Below the pieces are notes generated by a model. That model did no database searches. It was not told the DNA's origin and saw nothing but the letters and a program-made list of their open reading frames with translations. A program made the position numbers and the translations under genes. This document shows positions 51,701 through 61,200 of a stretch of DNA of 64,000 nt, piece by piece. The stretch covers positions 1 to 64,000 of the forward strand of contig JAXMBI010000031.1 in assembly GCA_046349955.1 (NCBI GenBank), in the 5' to 3' direction. Source of the DNA: JBGAPH01 sp046349955. Lineage in GTDB: Bacteria > Planctomycetota > Planctomycetia > Pirellulales > JBGAPH01. Each line of letters begins with the position of its first letter. Position 1 is the stretch's first letter.

Positions 51701-51880
51701 ATGGACCGGTGTCCGGCATGCGACGGCCAGCTCATCTTGGTCGCGCGCCACAACGATTATCGCAGTCCGCAAAAGACCAACCGTTACCGCTGCGCACGCT
51801 GCCGCCAGATCGTAGAGCGGCCCGTAGAGACTGCTGGGGCGAAGCCGGACCACCCACCCGGATCGGACGCTCCGCCCTGA
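51701..51880 (+). CDS. Small zinc-ribbon protein
   Basis: Protein of 59 residues: MDRCPACDGQLILVARHNDY, a basic middle (SPQKTNRYRCARCRQIVERP) and a disordered tail. CxxC at residues 4-7 and again in CARC form a zinc ribbon. A strong SD (GGCGGAGAG) stands before the ATG. It is too short for most ORF cut-offs, yet a copy at 41784 aligns over its entire length, which supports it as a real gene. Basic residues next to the ribbon suggest nucleic-acid binding; this is inference. Confidence 0.6.
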   Translation: MDRCPACDGQLILVARHNDYRSPQKTNRYRCARCRQIVERPVETAGAKPDHPPGSDAPP

Positions 51881-51999
51881 CGGAGGGCCTTGCCTCGTCG
51901 ACGCTGGCATTCTTCACGCGGCTCAGCGAACCGCTGCCCCTGAACCCTCGCGCTTCGCTCGCTACCTTCCCTTCCCGGCGGCATTCTCGCCTCGGACGC

Positions 52000-53349
52000 T
52001 CACGCCCAAGGCACCGCCTCGACCTGTCCGAGCCGCCGCGGACTGAGCCGGTTCGCGTATTCGCCCGTATAACCAGTCAGCTGCAACAAGACCAACGTCA
52101 CGTACCAGCGGAAGAGCTGCAGCGTCTCCCAGCGAATGTCCCGGCCGGTTACCGAATAGTCCTTCTTCCAATCGGCCAGCAGCGAACGGTTTTTCTTATT
52201 CGGATGAACGATCGAGTTGCGAACCTTGGTGACGAGCTGCGCCCCGGTCACGAGCTTGGTTTTGTTTCCCTTGGCCTGCATCTGGGCGGCGACCGCGCAC
52301 AGGGCCGGCAACTCGGCGGGCACAGCCAGCGGAATGCCGCAGTGAACCAGCAACAATTGAATCTTGCTGGCGGCGCTCAGCTTCTCGAACTGTTTGTGCT
52401 CAAGGATCGCATCGTCTTCGGCGAACACCAGCCAGGCCAGCATCTCAAGCGGGATTTGCCCAAAGGCGATTCCTCCCTGGGCGCTACGGCCATTGCGGGA
52501 CGCCTCGCTCAGCCAGTCCACGGCGAGCTCAAGCGGGTCTTGCCAGTGCGCGCGAGCCCAGACCTGCATGAATCCCTGGAAGGCGTCCGCGAGATGTTCG
52601 CCGTGGTGCAGATCCAGCCACCCGCGCAGGTGAGAGCGGGGAGGCGGGCTGTCCGTCGTCCAGCGCTCACAGCTACGTTCGGCGACAGAGTTGGACCCCA
52701 CCTGCAACAGCGGTGGTGACCAACCGCCGAAGGCGAGCGACAAGAACACACGCAGCGCTTGCAGGGCTGAGTCAGCTTTGGGCGGTTTGAAAGGCGCTCC
52801 GTCGGACTTGCGGAGCTCGCCGACACCTGAGAGCGTCACCTGCTGGGTCGCCCGCGCCTGCTGGCTCAATTCGTGGATGTCGCGATAGGGCTGCAGCCGA
52901 ACTGTCCACTCGTCGGCAACGAGCACGATCTCCGACCAGCTCAAGGTCTTCCCCGCGGCGACCTCCTCCCGGTACACGACCTTACTCATAAAATCGGGGT
53001 AATCGGGTAGATGGAACGTAAGCCGGTCGATCTCGTGCTGCGTGCCAAATACGACCGTCTCGTAAATCACGCCTTCCAGCCGGTCGGCGCCCTTGAGAAG
53101 CATGCGGCCGGTCGTCGTGAAGGAGGGCGCCGACAGCTTGACGTCTCCGAACTGAAAGTCCGGCAAGCTCGAGCCCGTCAATTTCCAGAACAGCCCGACG
53201 GGCGACCACTCCTGCCGGAGCGCGAGCCGTCCCGTCGCGCGGACGGCGCCCTGCTCGCAGGTCCCATCCTCCTCGCGCAGCGTGAGCGGTTGCTCCGGCG
53301 TGGGCGTCTCGTAGAACGGCTTGATGCGGGCGGGTTGGGCGCCGCTCAT
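52000..53349 (-). CDS. HEPN-like protein with Rx4H motif (ApeA/YopA-like layout)
   Basis: Protein of 449 residues, soluble. The N-terminal ~190 residues are beta-rich (FQFGDVKLSAPSFTTTGRML, LTFHLPDYPDFMSKVVY) and the C-terminal ~250 are helical. Near the end stands VTKVRNSIVHPNKKNR, where R377-NSIV-H382 fits the Rx4-6H catalytic motif of HEPN ribonucleases, followed by a helix and YTGEYANRL. A beta-rich N-terminus with a C-terminal HEPN resembles ApeA-type anti-phage proteins and YopA-like families. HEPN RNases cleave RNA in toxin or defence roles. I rate the motif as real and the ApeA likeness as tentative. Confidence 0.6.
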   Translation of the reverse strand: MSGAQPARIKPFYETPTPEQPLTLREEDGTCEQGAVRATGRLALRQEWSPVGLFWKLTGSSLPDFQFGDVKLSAPSFTTTGRMLLKGADRLEGVIYETVVFGTQHEIDRLTFHLPDYPDFMSKVVYREEVAAGKTLSWSEIVLVADEWTVRLQPYRDIHELSQQARATQQVTLSGVGELRKSDGAPFKPPKADSALQALRVFLSLAFGGWSPPLLQVGSNSVAERSCERWTTDSPPPRSHLRGWLDLHHGEHLADAFQGFMQVWARAHWQDPLELAVDWLSEASRNGRSAQGGIAFGQIPLEMLAWLVFAEDDAILEHKQFEKLSAASKIQLLLVHCGIPLAVPAELPALCAVAAQMQAKGNKTKLVTGAQLVTKVRNSIVHPNKKNRSLLADWKKDYSVTGRDIRWETLQLFRWYVTLVLLQLTGYTGEYANRLSPRRLGQVEAVPWA

Positions 53350-53901
53350 CCCCTGACTCCCGGAAACTGCGGTAAGGTCAACTTGCGTAGACGCCGTAGC
53401 GACGGCTGCGGCGAGCCAGCAGCGAACGGCAAACTAGGCTCGCTCTTAAGCCGTGTCGCGCTCGCAAATAGAGCGATTTCCGGATTACAAAACAAGTTGC
53501 ACACGGTCCGGCCGCGATCGTAGCTCGAAGGTACAGCGCGCCGGCGACAAGGTCGTGTGGCGGGAGTGCCCAAACCTCGTTGCGCGACCGCAAGCCGGTC
53601 CGACGGCACACGGGCCGACGAGGGCGCAGGGCGTGGCCGCGTTGGCCGACCAGTCGTTGCCTCAGGCCGTCAAGGACTTCCTTACCACGTCCGCACCGCC
53701 TGCACCCTCGTGTCGGTCCGTCGCGTCCAGTGACACATCCCTTAGCCGGGTGATAAGCTCATGGGCTTAGGGCCCCTAGCCGGTCGGCTGAACCAACATC
53801 AAGGTATAGGGGAGGAGCGGCAGCAACGCCGAATCGGCTTGACCCCCGCCGCATCCACGGCAAAGATCGTGGCGCAGTTGTTGTCGAGGCCACCGAGCGC
53901 C
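53350..53901. other. Stretch without a supported gene
   Basis: About 550 bases between the divergently read HEPN-like and FRG genes. Several open frames exist, but none has domain-like sequence or a good start site. It probably holds both promoters and decayed DNA. Confidence 0.45.
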
Positions 53902-54411
53902 ATGTCCCAACAATCTCCGCCACCTGAACCGCTTGCCACGCTGGGCGACTACGTGGAGACGCTGCGGCGCTTGGCGGACGAGCTGCACCGCGCGCGGCTC
54001 TCGACCTACTGGTGGTTCCGCGGGGAGCGGACGGCAGGACGGGCCCTCAAGCCCAAAGCGCTCCGCCCGGCCTTTGCGCGGGCCGCGATCGGCGAGCTGA
54101 CGGTGCGCACCGAGGAGGATCGGCTGCACCTGTTGCAGGCCCGGGAAGCCTATCTGAACACCCGTTTTCTCCAGGAGAGCGCGTTCCTCCGCGGCGGGAG
54201 CGCGAACCCGTCGTTCGAGTTCGTGGACGCGTACTTCCTGGCGCAACATCACGGGCTGCCGACGCGCCTGCTCGATTGGTCCACCAGCGCGCTCGCGGCA
54301 CTGTACTTTGCCGTGGCCGGGAAACGGGATCAGGGGGACGCGGCCGTCTACATCCTACCGCACAACAGCCTGGTCGCGACCGATCGTAGCGCACAGAGCA
54401 TCGCCCTTTGA
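53902..54411 (+). CDS. FRG-domain protein, N-terminal part
   Basis: Protein of 169 residues with the defining FRG motifs: YWWFRGERTAGRALKPKALR (the FRG triplet with downstream Pro), then a segment ending FVDAYFLAQHHGLPTRLLDW and STSALAALYFAVAG. FRG domains occur in many phage-linked and defence-type proteins; their activity is not settled. The frame ends at TGA 54409-54411, where a full FRG domain would continue, and the missing part is in the next frame (54408-54734). The start is the ATG at 53902, just before the first conserved helix. Confidence 0.8.
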   Translation: MSQQSPPPEPLATLGDYVETLRRLADELHRARLSTYWWFRGERTAGRALKPKALRPAFARAAIGELTVRTEEDRLHLLQAREAYLNTRFLQESAFLRGGSANPSFEFVDAYFLAQHHGLPTRLLDWSTSALAALYFAVAGKRDQGDAAVYILPHNSLVATDRSAQSIAL

Positions 54412-54734
54412 TCGGGATTCGCCATCCGCTCGTCGTCCGCAACGTCGCACGTCTGTTCGAGGGGCCCGCGGCGTTCGCCGAGTGTGACCCCACGATCGTG
54501 CCCATCGTGCCGGACAGCCGCACGGGCCGCATGTTGCAGCAAGGGTCGATGTTCACGTTGCATTTGCCAGGCTGCGGCGAGCTGCCTCAGCCCTACCAGA
54601 TTCCCATCCGCGGCGACCGCGCCAGCGCGATTGAGCGGGAACTGCGGATGGCCGGCGTCACCCTGTCCCGACTGTTTCCCGATCTCGACCACCTCGTCGA
54701 GGACCTGGGCCTCGAATGCCAACGGCCCGAGTAG
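54408..54734 (+). CDS. FRG-domain protein, C-terminal part in -1 frame
   Basis: Protein of 108 residues if started at the TTG at 54408, overlapping the previous stop as TTGA. The content (RHPLVVRNVARLFEGPAAFA, RMLQQGSMFTLH, then SRLFPDLDHLVEDLG) matches the end of FRG proteins: an Arg-containing QQG(S/V)F strand and a LFPDLD helix. So the two frames are one domain. Either translation restarts at the overlap or the ribosome slips, or the gene is a frameshift mutant. No canonical slippery heptamer lies in phase at the junction. Confidence 0.6.
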   Translation: MIGIRHPLVVRNVARLFEGPAAFAECDPTIVPIVPDSRTGRMLQQGSMFTLHLPGCGELPQPYQIPIRGDRASAIERELRMAGVTLSRLFPDLDHLVEDLGLECQRPE

Positions 54735-54794
54735 CGGCCGTAAACGTGAAGGGAACTTAGCTTTGATGCCCAAATGCCTCCTTCGCGAGCCTCT

Positions 54795-55028
54795 ATGCAG
54801 GAAACGATTACGCTCGATCAAGTCGCCTACGCGCTCGTCGTTCGCGAGGCCGCAGATCAGCACGTCGCGGAATGGCGTTGCGGCGCCTGCGCAGCCGTCG
54901 GCAAGGCCTTGGCGGCCACGCCCACGCTGGCCCTCAACTGGGCCAAGGCCGAGGTCCTGGTGCATCATGCGTTCGAGCACTGCGGGCAGCAAAGGCTGCA
55001 ACCACCGTCGACCGCGCGCGGACGGTGA
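54795..55028 (+). CDS. Small Cys/His hypothetical protein
   Basis: Protein of 77 residues from the ATG at 54795 (MQETITLDQVAYALVV). Cys pair in EWRCGACAAVGK and His/His/Cys in LVHHAFEHCGQQRL could hold a metal. An ATG at 54774 would add seven residues. It follows the FRG gene on the same strand after 60 bases, so it may be co-transcribed. No family recognised. Confidence 0.5.
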   Translation: MQETITLDQVAYALVVREAADQHVAEWRCGACAAVGKALAATPTLALNWAKAEVLVHHAFEHCGQQRLQPPSTARGR

Positions 55029-55341
55029 GTAGTGGCTTCGCGCGGGGTGGTCCTGGGGTTCGCTGTGTGGGAAAACTGGAACACGCCGAAATTCTCGCTC
55101 GGCGGCAACTCAACCTCAGCGTCACTGCCGCGAGAAGTCCGAAAAGACCGCAGTCGCCTTCGGAAGGGACGCCGGCGCGCCACGGTGGGCGGCTCGAAGA
55201 TTTGGTTGACTGCTCATTCCTTCTTTGCGAAGGTGTCGCCCGAGGTTGAGAGCAGTGGTCAACCGCAGTGCGCTCGAATGTCTCAGGAGCACTGCGTTCA
55301 ACCGTCTTCGACCACGGATGAGAGGCGCCAAGGAGGTGAAC
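55029..55341. other. Stretch without a supported gene
   Basis: About 310 bases with only chance frames. The right end holds the AGGAGG ribosome-binding site (55331-55336) of the next small gene. Confidence 0.4.
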
Positions 55342-55605
55342 GTGACGAACGAGAACAAGGCCTACATCAAGATCGCGTCGGGGACGTTTGCGTCCGACGA
55401 AGACCTGGAGGCCCTGCGCAACCACGTGCGGGAGTTTTGGGCCGAGCGGGGTCATGGCGTCGTAGTGACGGTCGACTGCCCCGAGCGGAGCGCTGATTCG
55501 ACGGCAGCCTCGAGTTGTGAACGCCTGGACCCTCCCGAGTATTGGAGCGAGTTTGTCAGCAACCCGCTGCCCCCGCCCCATCCCTCGCAAACACGAGCGA
55601 AGTAA
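55342..55605 (+). CDS. Small acidic hypothetical protein
   Basis: Protein of 87 residues with a GTG start placed five bases after a perfect AGGAGG. The sequence TNENKAYIKIASGTFASDED is followed by LEALRNHVREFWAERGHGVV and VTVDCPERS, giving a beta-alpha-beta feel, and a Pro-rich tail. The strong ribosome-binding site is the main reason to believe it. Upstream in-frame ATG at 55225 lacks one. Function unknown. Confidence 0.55.
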   Translation: MTNENKAYIKIASGTFASDEDLEALRNHVREFWAERGHGVVVTVDCPERSADSTAASSCERLDPPEYWSEFVSNPLPPPHPSQTRAK

Positions 55606-55928
55606 GCGGCGGAACTCCTGCGGAACCGCCGGCATCGGTCGCCGGCCGATTTTTGTTGGACTACTGCGAAGAAAAACAGCAATCCCGCCAAACACGACGA
55701 GCAACGTTGGCTTTTGGCGGAGGTCTTGGACGCGTGAGCGAGATCGCGTCGCTGCGGCATTCCCGCGTGACGACCGCAACCCGCCACGGCTTCATCCACA
55801 ACCTCGGCGGCCAAGAGCCCGCGGGGAACGGCCGGTGGCGCGTGTCGGAAAACCAAGTTCGAGCGTCGAACGCCGGCGCCGAATAGGCTTGCAGCAACGC
55901 CGGCGCAAGGCGAGCCAGTTGGCGATCG
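55606..55928. other. Stretch without a supported gene
   Basis: About 320 bases between a plus-strand and a minus-strand small gene. No domain-like frame, hairpin with T tract or promoter stands out. Confidence 0.4.
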
Positions 55929-56111
55929 TCAGTTGTCGGACGGTTCCAGGTTGAGAGTGCGTTCCAACTCGTCAGCCCGGTCCAAGACTGCGTCGACCGC
56001 CTGACAGACTTGCCCGATTGCCTCGTTCATCCGCCGCTCGTCTAAACAATAACTGCGGGCGATGGTCAACCAAGTGGCGGCTTTGACCAGATTCAGCAGA
56101 TCTTCATCCAT
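55929..56111 (-). CDS. Very small helical protein
   Basis: Protein of 60 residues from the ATG at 56111: MDEDLLNLVKAATWLTIARS, YCLDERRMNEAIGQVCQAVD, then AVLDRADELERTLNLEPS. Regular amphipathic helices make it more than a chance frame, but no family is recognised. It is isolated on the minus strand. Confidence 0.4.
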   Translation of the reverse strand: MDEDLLNLVKAATWLTIARSYCLDERRMNEAIGQVCQAVDAVLDRADELERTLNLEPSDN

Positions 56112-56349
56112 GGCGGCTCGGGGATGCAAATCTTAGGCCGCTCTGCCGAGCTTAACAAGTTCCCACTTTGTCGCGCCGGCGAACGCCGCGGACCGGCCGT
56201 GGCCAGGGAGGCGTGGGCTCGCTCAAGCCGATCCGCTCGCGATCCTCCCGCGGCTGCTGCTGGCTGACGATCCCCGCGAAACAACCACGGAGCGCGGGGC
56301 AGGGGACGAGCCGGTTCGCCCGGCGGACGTTTCCCAGGTCACGATATCC

Positions 56350-56378
56350 TTGACGGCCGCCGCCGCCGGCGCTATCGT
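56350..56378 (+). promoter_or_regulatory. Leader-poor promoter of paralogue 2
   Basis: TTGACG (56350-56355), 17-base spacer, TATCGT (56373-56378), then the ATG at 56387 eight bases later. Same spacing, same distance to the ATG and similar flanks as the promoter at 50684-50712. Confidence 0.45.
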
Positions 56379-56386
56379 CCGGCACG

Positions 56387-56785
56387 ATGCAGGACACATC
56401 CGACCCCTCCACGCCAACGCCTTCCCGCGGCAACCCGCGGCAAACCGCCGATCTCTTGAACGCGGCGCTGTCCGAGCTGGCGCTCGATTCGTTTTCCTGG
56501 CGACAGCGGGCCTTGCTGGCCCATGCCACCGGCCTGCTCCAGGGCATGGCCGAGGGAGTTATTCCCTGCGGTCAGCCCCGCCTCCGCGACGATCTTCTCG
56601 AACTCGTCGCCCTCTTCGACACGGTTCCCCCGGCACACGCCGCCGGCGACCGCGGACCCGACCATGTTTCCGGCATTACTCAGCAATTGTTGGGCTTGGT
56701 CGGCGGCGCCGCGGCCGCCGGTCTGACGGCCGCGGAGGTTCAGCTCGGGCCGCGTCAAGCGGCGCGTGGGCGTTCCAGTTCCTGA
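56387..56785 (+). CDS. Unrecognised family, paralogue 2 (WRQ/PCGQ/RLRDDLLEL)
   Basis: Protein of 132 residues. The core FSWRQRALLAHATGLLQGMA, EGVIPCGQPRLRDDLLELVA, LFD is shared with the protein at 50721. Similarity continues into a Gly/Ala-rich helix (QQLLGLVGGAAAAGLTAAEV against EQLMTLIGGLAASGLSVEGF), while the N-terminus and tail differ. All-helical. The two copies are 5.6 kb apart with different neighbours. Function unknown; the invariant Cys in PCGQ and the RLRDD run are the best candidates for a functional site. Confidence 0.65.
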   Translation: MQDTSDPSTPTPSRGNPRQTADLLNAALSELALDSFSWRQRALLAHATGLLQGMAEGVIPCGQPRLRDDLLELVALFDTVPPAHAAGDRGPDHVSGITQQLLGLVGGAAAAGLTAAEVQLGPRQAARGRSSS

Positions 56786-57098
56786 GCACCGGCGAGGCAG
56801 CCGCGACGCCGCGTGTTTCTGGGCCAACAACCTGAGGCCCTTGCTGCCGCCCGAGACGGCGCAACCTCTCGCCCCCTGCAGACGATCATCGGACCAACAC
56901 CACCGACATCGCTAGAACCCGGTATATTTGACCGTGTTCTTCTGCGGATACACCTCAACGCGCCGAGCCCCGCTATTGAATGAGCGGGTCAACTGGAGCA
57001 CCTTATCAGGATTGCCGGACTGCGGTTTGCCAATCAGGAACGGATCATTGATCGCAATGTTGTTCTGAAAATCGACGTCTACGGTGACTTGCATGGGA

Positions 57099-58139
57099 TC
57101 ACGCGAGACAATCCGCCTCCATTGGAGCGCGTTCGATCCTCCCGTGAACACCAGTTGCTCGCCGAGAACCGCATCCGTAAAGTTCAGACCGGTCGCGATG
57201 GCTCTGTAGAAAACCCAGCCTGTAGCGGGCCAGGATCAGGAGGTTGTGAACGAGGACCTTGAGTCGGGCGGCGCGGTGTTGGGCCCACGGTTTGCGAGCG
57301 TGCAGCGTGTCACGGAGGCGGCGCTTCAACATGCTGAAGACGGTTTCGACTTGCGAGCGAGCATGGTAGCGGGTTTGTTGCAGATGGCTGGCCATCCAGC
57401 GACGGCGCTTCCCACGCGGCGGTCCGCGGCCGCGTCCGCGGCTCTTGGCGGGGATCAAGCTGCGAATATCCAGCAGGTCGCGGCAGGCCGTGTGAATCCA
57501 TTCCGCGTCGAAGCCTGCGTCACATACCAGCACTCGCGGCCGCGCCTCGTCGTACAGATCGCACGCCAGCGGCAGAAAACGCCGCGTGTCGCTCGCCGGA
57601 CCACGCTCTACGTGCATCGCGACGATCAAGTGACTGCCGCAATCGCAGGCCACCATCAGCTTCGGCCAACGTCGACGCCGCGTTGCTCGTCGCGGCCTGT
57701 GTTTCCCAGCGTTTTCGGCCTCTTGCTGCGCGCGGAAGTGATGGCTGGCGGCCTGGGCGAGCAGGCCGGTGCCGTCGATCGCCGCGGTCTCCACGCGCGG
57801 CCGCAGCAACCCCAGACGGCGCCCGCGGGCCAACTCCGCCTGCAACAGACGGCGTGCCCGCTCGGCGCGGAGCAGTCGCTTGGACGCTTTGTGCAACGTC
57901 GTGTAATGGGGCGGGTGCGCGAGACCGATCCACTTCTGCAGATCGGGGCTGTCGGCCAACAGCCGCGCGGCCGTGCGATAATCCTGCCCCAGAAACTCCT
58001 TCATGACCAGGCAGGCAAACAACTGCGGTTGCGTGAACTTGTGAGGGCTGAAGCGGTTCGAGAAACGCCGCAACACGCGCCGCGACACCTGCAACGCCTC
58101 TTGCAACACACGCTTCAGAGAACGGCTCATGGCGGACAT
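57099..58139 (-). CDS. DDE transposase (IS4/IS5 superfamily)
   Basis: Frame of 346 residues. DDE residues: Asp in AAIDGTG, Asp in VLVCDAGFD, and Glu in the signature YHARSQVETVFSMLK, which fits Y(2)R(3)E(6)K of the IS4/IS5 superfamily. The basic N-terminal domain (RRFSNRFSPHKFTQPQLFAC) contacts the ends. The frame has no stop inside the element: it reads through the inverted repeat (LGFLQSHRDR) and about 95 bases into the flanking gene. The native protein would be ~315 residues, so this copy gains a host-encoded tail. Confidence 0.9.
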   Translation of the reverse strand: MSAMSRSLKRVLQEALQVSRRVLRRFSNRFSPHKFTQPQLFACLVMKEFLGQDYRTAARLLADSPDLQKWIGLAHPPHYTTLHKASKRLLRAERARRLLQAELARGRRLGLLRPRVETAAIDGTGLLAQAASHHFRAQQEAENAGKHRPRRATRRRRWPKLMVACDCGSHLIVAMHVERGPASDTRRFLPLACDLYDEARPRVLVCDAGFDAEWIHTACRDLLDIRSLIPAKSRGRGRGPPRGKRRRWMASHLQQTRYHARSQVETVFSMLKRRLRDTLHARKPWAQHRAARLKVLVHNLLILARYRLGFLQSHRDRSELYGCGSRRATGVHGRIERAPMEADCLA

Positions 58140-58223
58140 CGCTGTGCCCTCCAGCCGTTCTACGATTCACACCCCCGCTAGCAGGCCAATGCCAGCACGG
58201 TGTTTTCGACAGAGCCGTCGCGA
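57193..58223 (-). mobile_element. Insertion sequence, IS4/IS5 superfamily, ~1.03 kb
   Basis: Terminal inverted repeats of 22 bases: TCGCGATGGCTCTGTAGAAAAC at 57193-57214 and its complement with two mismatches at 58202-58223. They enclose one transposase gene. GACCG occurs one base outside each end (57187-57191 and 58225-58229) and may be the target duplication, though the outermost bases do not match, so the exact ends are uncertain. The element interrupts a large protein gene read in the same direction. Confidence 0.82.
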
Positions 58224-61200
58224 TGACCGTTCGTTTGGGCAAGCTGCCATTGATCGCGCTAACGATCCCGTTGAACGAAGTTCGCGTGTACGGTCCGTCC
58301 GGCACCAATGCGCCTGGCCCGTCAGGAATGTAGGCCCGTCGCGTATTAACGGGGAGCGTAACTCCTCCCGACGAGTATTCAAGGGCCTTTCCGGATTGCC
58401 AGAGCATGTAGCTGAGGCCGAGCCAATGCCAGAGATCAGCCCGACAATAAAAGCAAATCCCGGTCGCCGGATTTGCCGAGTACGCCACGTCCGGGAGGTC
58501 GAAGTTCTTGTCGTCGAAGCGAACCGCTTTCTGCCTGGCCGCGCTTGAGATCGCAGTGTAGCCAAATACGACCACTTCGGTGATCTCATCCGTCGCGTCG
58601 GGGATGCCGTGGGGAAACTCGGTCGTCACCCGCGTGCCCAATGGAGCGGCGGCGATTGAAACGATCTTCATCGGCGGCGCAAACGCACAATGCACCAAAG
58701 TGCCTGTGGCGCCGCCGGTGCCGGCCGAATACAGCGTCTCCAGCGTGACTTGGTTTGTGACCGACATATTCGTCTGTCGTGACCGGACACGATGCACGCC
58801 GTTCACGGCCGCGATCGAGTGGCCGAAGATGCCCACCAGGCTGCCCGCACGGTTGTGGGGCTTCGTTGCTTCGTTCGTCGTCTCCTCTTCCGTGGGAGAC
58901 GTGCCACTGTCTTGGGCGGTTCTTACGGCAAGAAAGTTGCCGTTGCCGCCGCTGCTCGCGATGGGTTTCACGACAATGCTTGCCGGAGCCACTTCTTGCG
59001 GTGCATAGTAATAACGCGCTCCGCCCGTGAGCAAGGCGTTAATGTGCCCCAGATAGCCGTCTGTGCCATCCATCTGATAGACGCTTCGATCGGGCAAAAA
59101 GCATGCTCCTTCGCTCATCAAGCCGCCCCAGTGGTTGATCACCTCGCTGCGCTGAGCCGCGCTGAAGGTGTCGCGCGTGAGCCAAGCGGTCGTGTTCACG
59201 GTCATTTTTCTCGCGTACTCCGACATCACCCAGTCGCCGAGGTCGCTGATACGGGAAATGATCTGGTCCGTGCTTTCTCCGCTCAGGGGGCCGTTGATCA
59301 CCAACGCCGACCCTGCGGACGAGGTGTACCGAAACGCACACTCATCCAGAAACCCGATATGCCGGGCTCCGTGGCGCGTAAACGCGTCGGTGATCATCGC
59401 CTTCTGCTTGGTGAAGAAGCTGCTCCTCACCTCGGACCGTCGAAAATCCGGAGTGTCGATCCTTCCGTCGTTGTTCGGCTCTCCTGGCCAGCTGAGACAT
59501 GTACCATACCATCGACCGCCATTCCCATTGCCAACCCAAGTTCGATCGATATCGACGTCGGTGGCGGAGACGACCGTCACGACGCGGTGGACGGTAACGC
59601 CGTCCGTAGCGTCGACCAACGAGCCCCAAGAATAGTTCACCTGCGCCGTCGGGGTTACCCCAAATACGGCGATGTAGTCGTTCGTAGTGAGTCCGTGAGC
59701 GACTTCGGTTTTGATGCGAACGTACTCGCCGCCGCTCGGATTCGGCCCGCCCTTAAGAACGCTGTTGCTCGCCGCCAGATTCCCCATCACGATGAGATTG
59801 CCGCCGGCGCCGTTGGCGCCGCGGAACGGCGTATCGAGGACGATGTTTTGTCCGGACACCGAAACAACGGGGAAGCCTAGATGGCCAGCGCGGTACGAGA
59901 CTCCAGCTCCAATTGCACTCGGGAACGCACTATCGACCCGCAGGGCGCCAGTCGACTGGTCGACCGCCACGATCGTGCGTGACAAACCAGTATTTGCTCC
60001 GCTCTCGATGCGGAGCTGGCAATTGACCAGCCACAAAGGAAACGGATTATTCGCGGCGTTGGTCCTCGTGGAATCGACGAGCGTGGTTGTCGTGCCACCC
60101 GCGCTGGAGGTACCTACGTAGCCGTTCAGGCGTCTCAGCCCTGAGCCGCCAGTTCCGGGCGAGGTGTCGTTCTTGTCCAAGTGCGGATCGAGGCAATAGC
60201 TCGTGTTCGAATGCCCGATCAACGCGACCCGCACTTTGCCAGCCCACAACGATTGAGGAGTTCTTCCCCCTGAGACAGTAACTTCGAGCTTTCCGCTGTT
60301 GGACTGGCTAGACGCGATGTTCCACTGGTTGGTAAAGAACCCATCCAGCGGGGTGACGATCATCGGATATGCGGCCTGAATGCCGCGCTCCAGGATCGCA
60401 TGCGGGGTCGACACGGCCGAGCCCGAGAAGTAGTAACCAGGTTTTTTCCCGAAGATATGCGACTCGAACCAACCGCGAAAGTCATCCATGCCCTGCTGAT
60501 AGCCGCGCTTTTGATTCGAGATCACATCGTTCAAATTTACGATCACAGGCGCCGACGGGTTGAAGGTGTCCCCACTGAGCAGCCGCGTCCTGCAACCAAT
60601 CGCGTCCGCAGTCGTCGATACGATTCCGGTATTCTCAACACCAGGGCCTGGCCAGTAGGCGATCTCCAGGTCGATCTCCGTGTTGCTAATCTTCGTGACG
60701 GGCCACCAGCCATGCGCCGTTTCTGAGCCGTCAGACACTCGGACCCCGGCGACCTCCACGATTTGCCCCGTTACGAAGCCGTGCGCAACATCCGTAGTTA
60801 GCCGAAGCTTTTCGAGTCCGGTGCCTGCCGACGCGCCTTTGCTTACGAGCGATACTCGCCGGATGTTATCGCTGACGTTGTACGGAACCAGAAAGTTTTT
60901 GTTGATCAGATTGACGCCCTGTGTCAAACCTCTCATGCCGGCCGCCGAGACGGAGAAAGTGCACACTGAATTCCAGCGCGCGGGATGCCACCGCGCGGCC
61001 CGGCCGCCATTCGCATTCCCTGTGTTCGGCACGCCGTCGAGTCGAAAAGTCAAGTTGGGCCGATCGAACGTCCTGATCTTCCAAACGCCGGTAAGGTTGG
61101 CGTTCCCGAGCTGTTGCTCGATCGCGACGTAGTCCCCGTCAGTCCAGTCCTGATCTAGCGGAAACGGTCCCGTTAGAGTCACTACGTAGAGGCCAAGGAC

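Noticed and set aside
53350..53901. Toxin-antitoxin pair between HEPN and FRG genes
   Set aside because: No small gene with a start site or antitoxin-like DNA-binding domain was found in the gap.
54400..54415. Programmed -1 frameshift in the FRG gene
   Set aside because: GCC CTT TGA does not fit X XXY YYZ in the zero frame and no strong downstream stem was seen. Restart or mutation is simpler.
57520..58200. Continuation of the large repeat protein through the insertion sequence as one 1,376-residue protein
   Set aside because: The C-terminal part is the transposase gene read in another frame. The true 3' end lies beyond the insertion.
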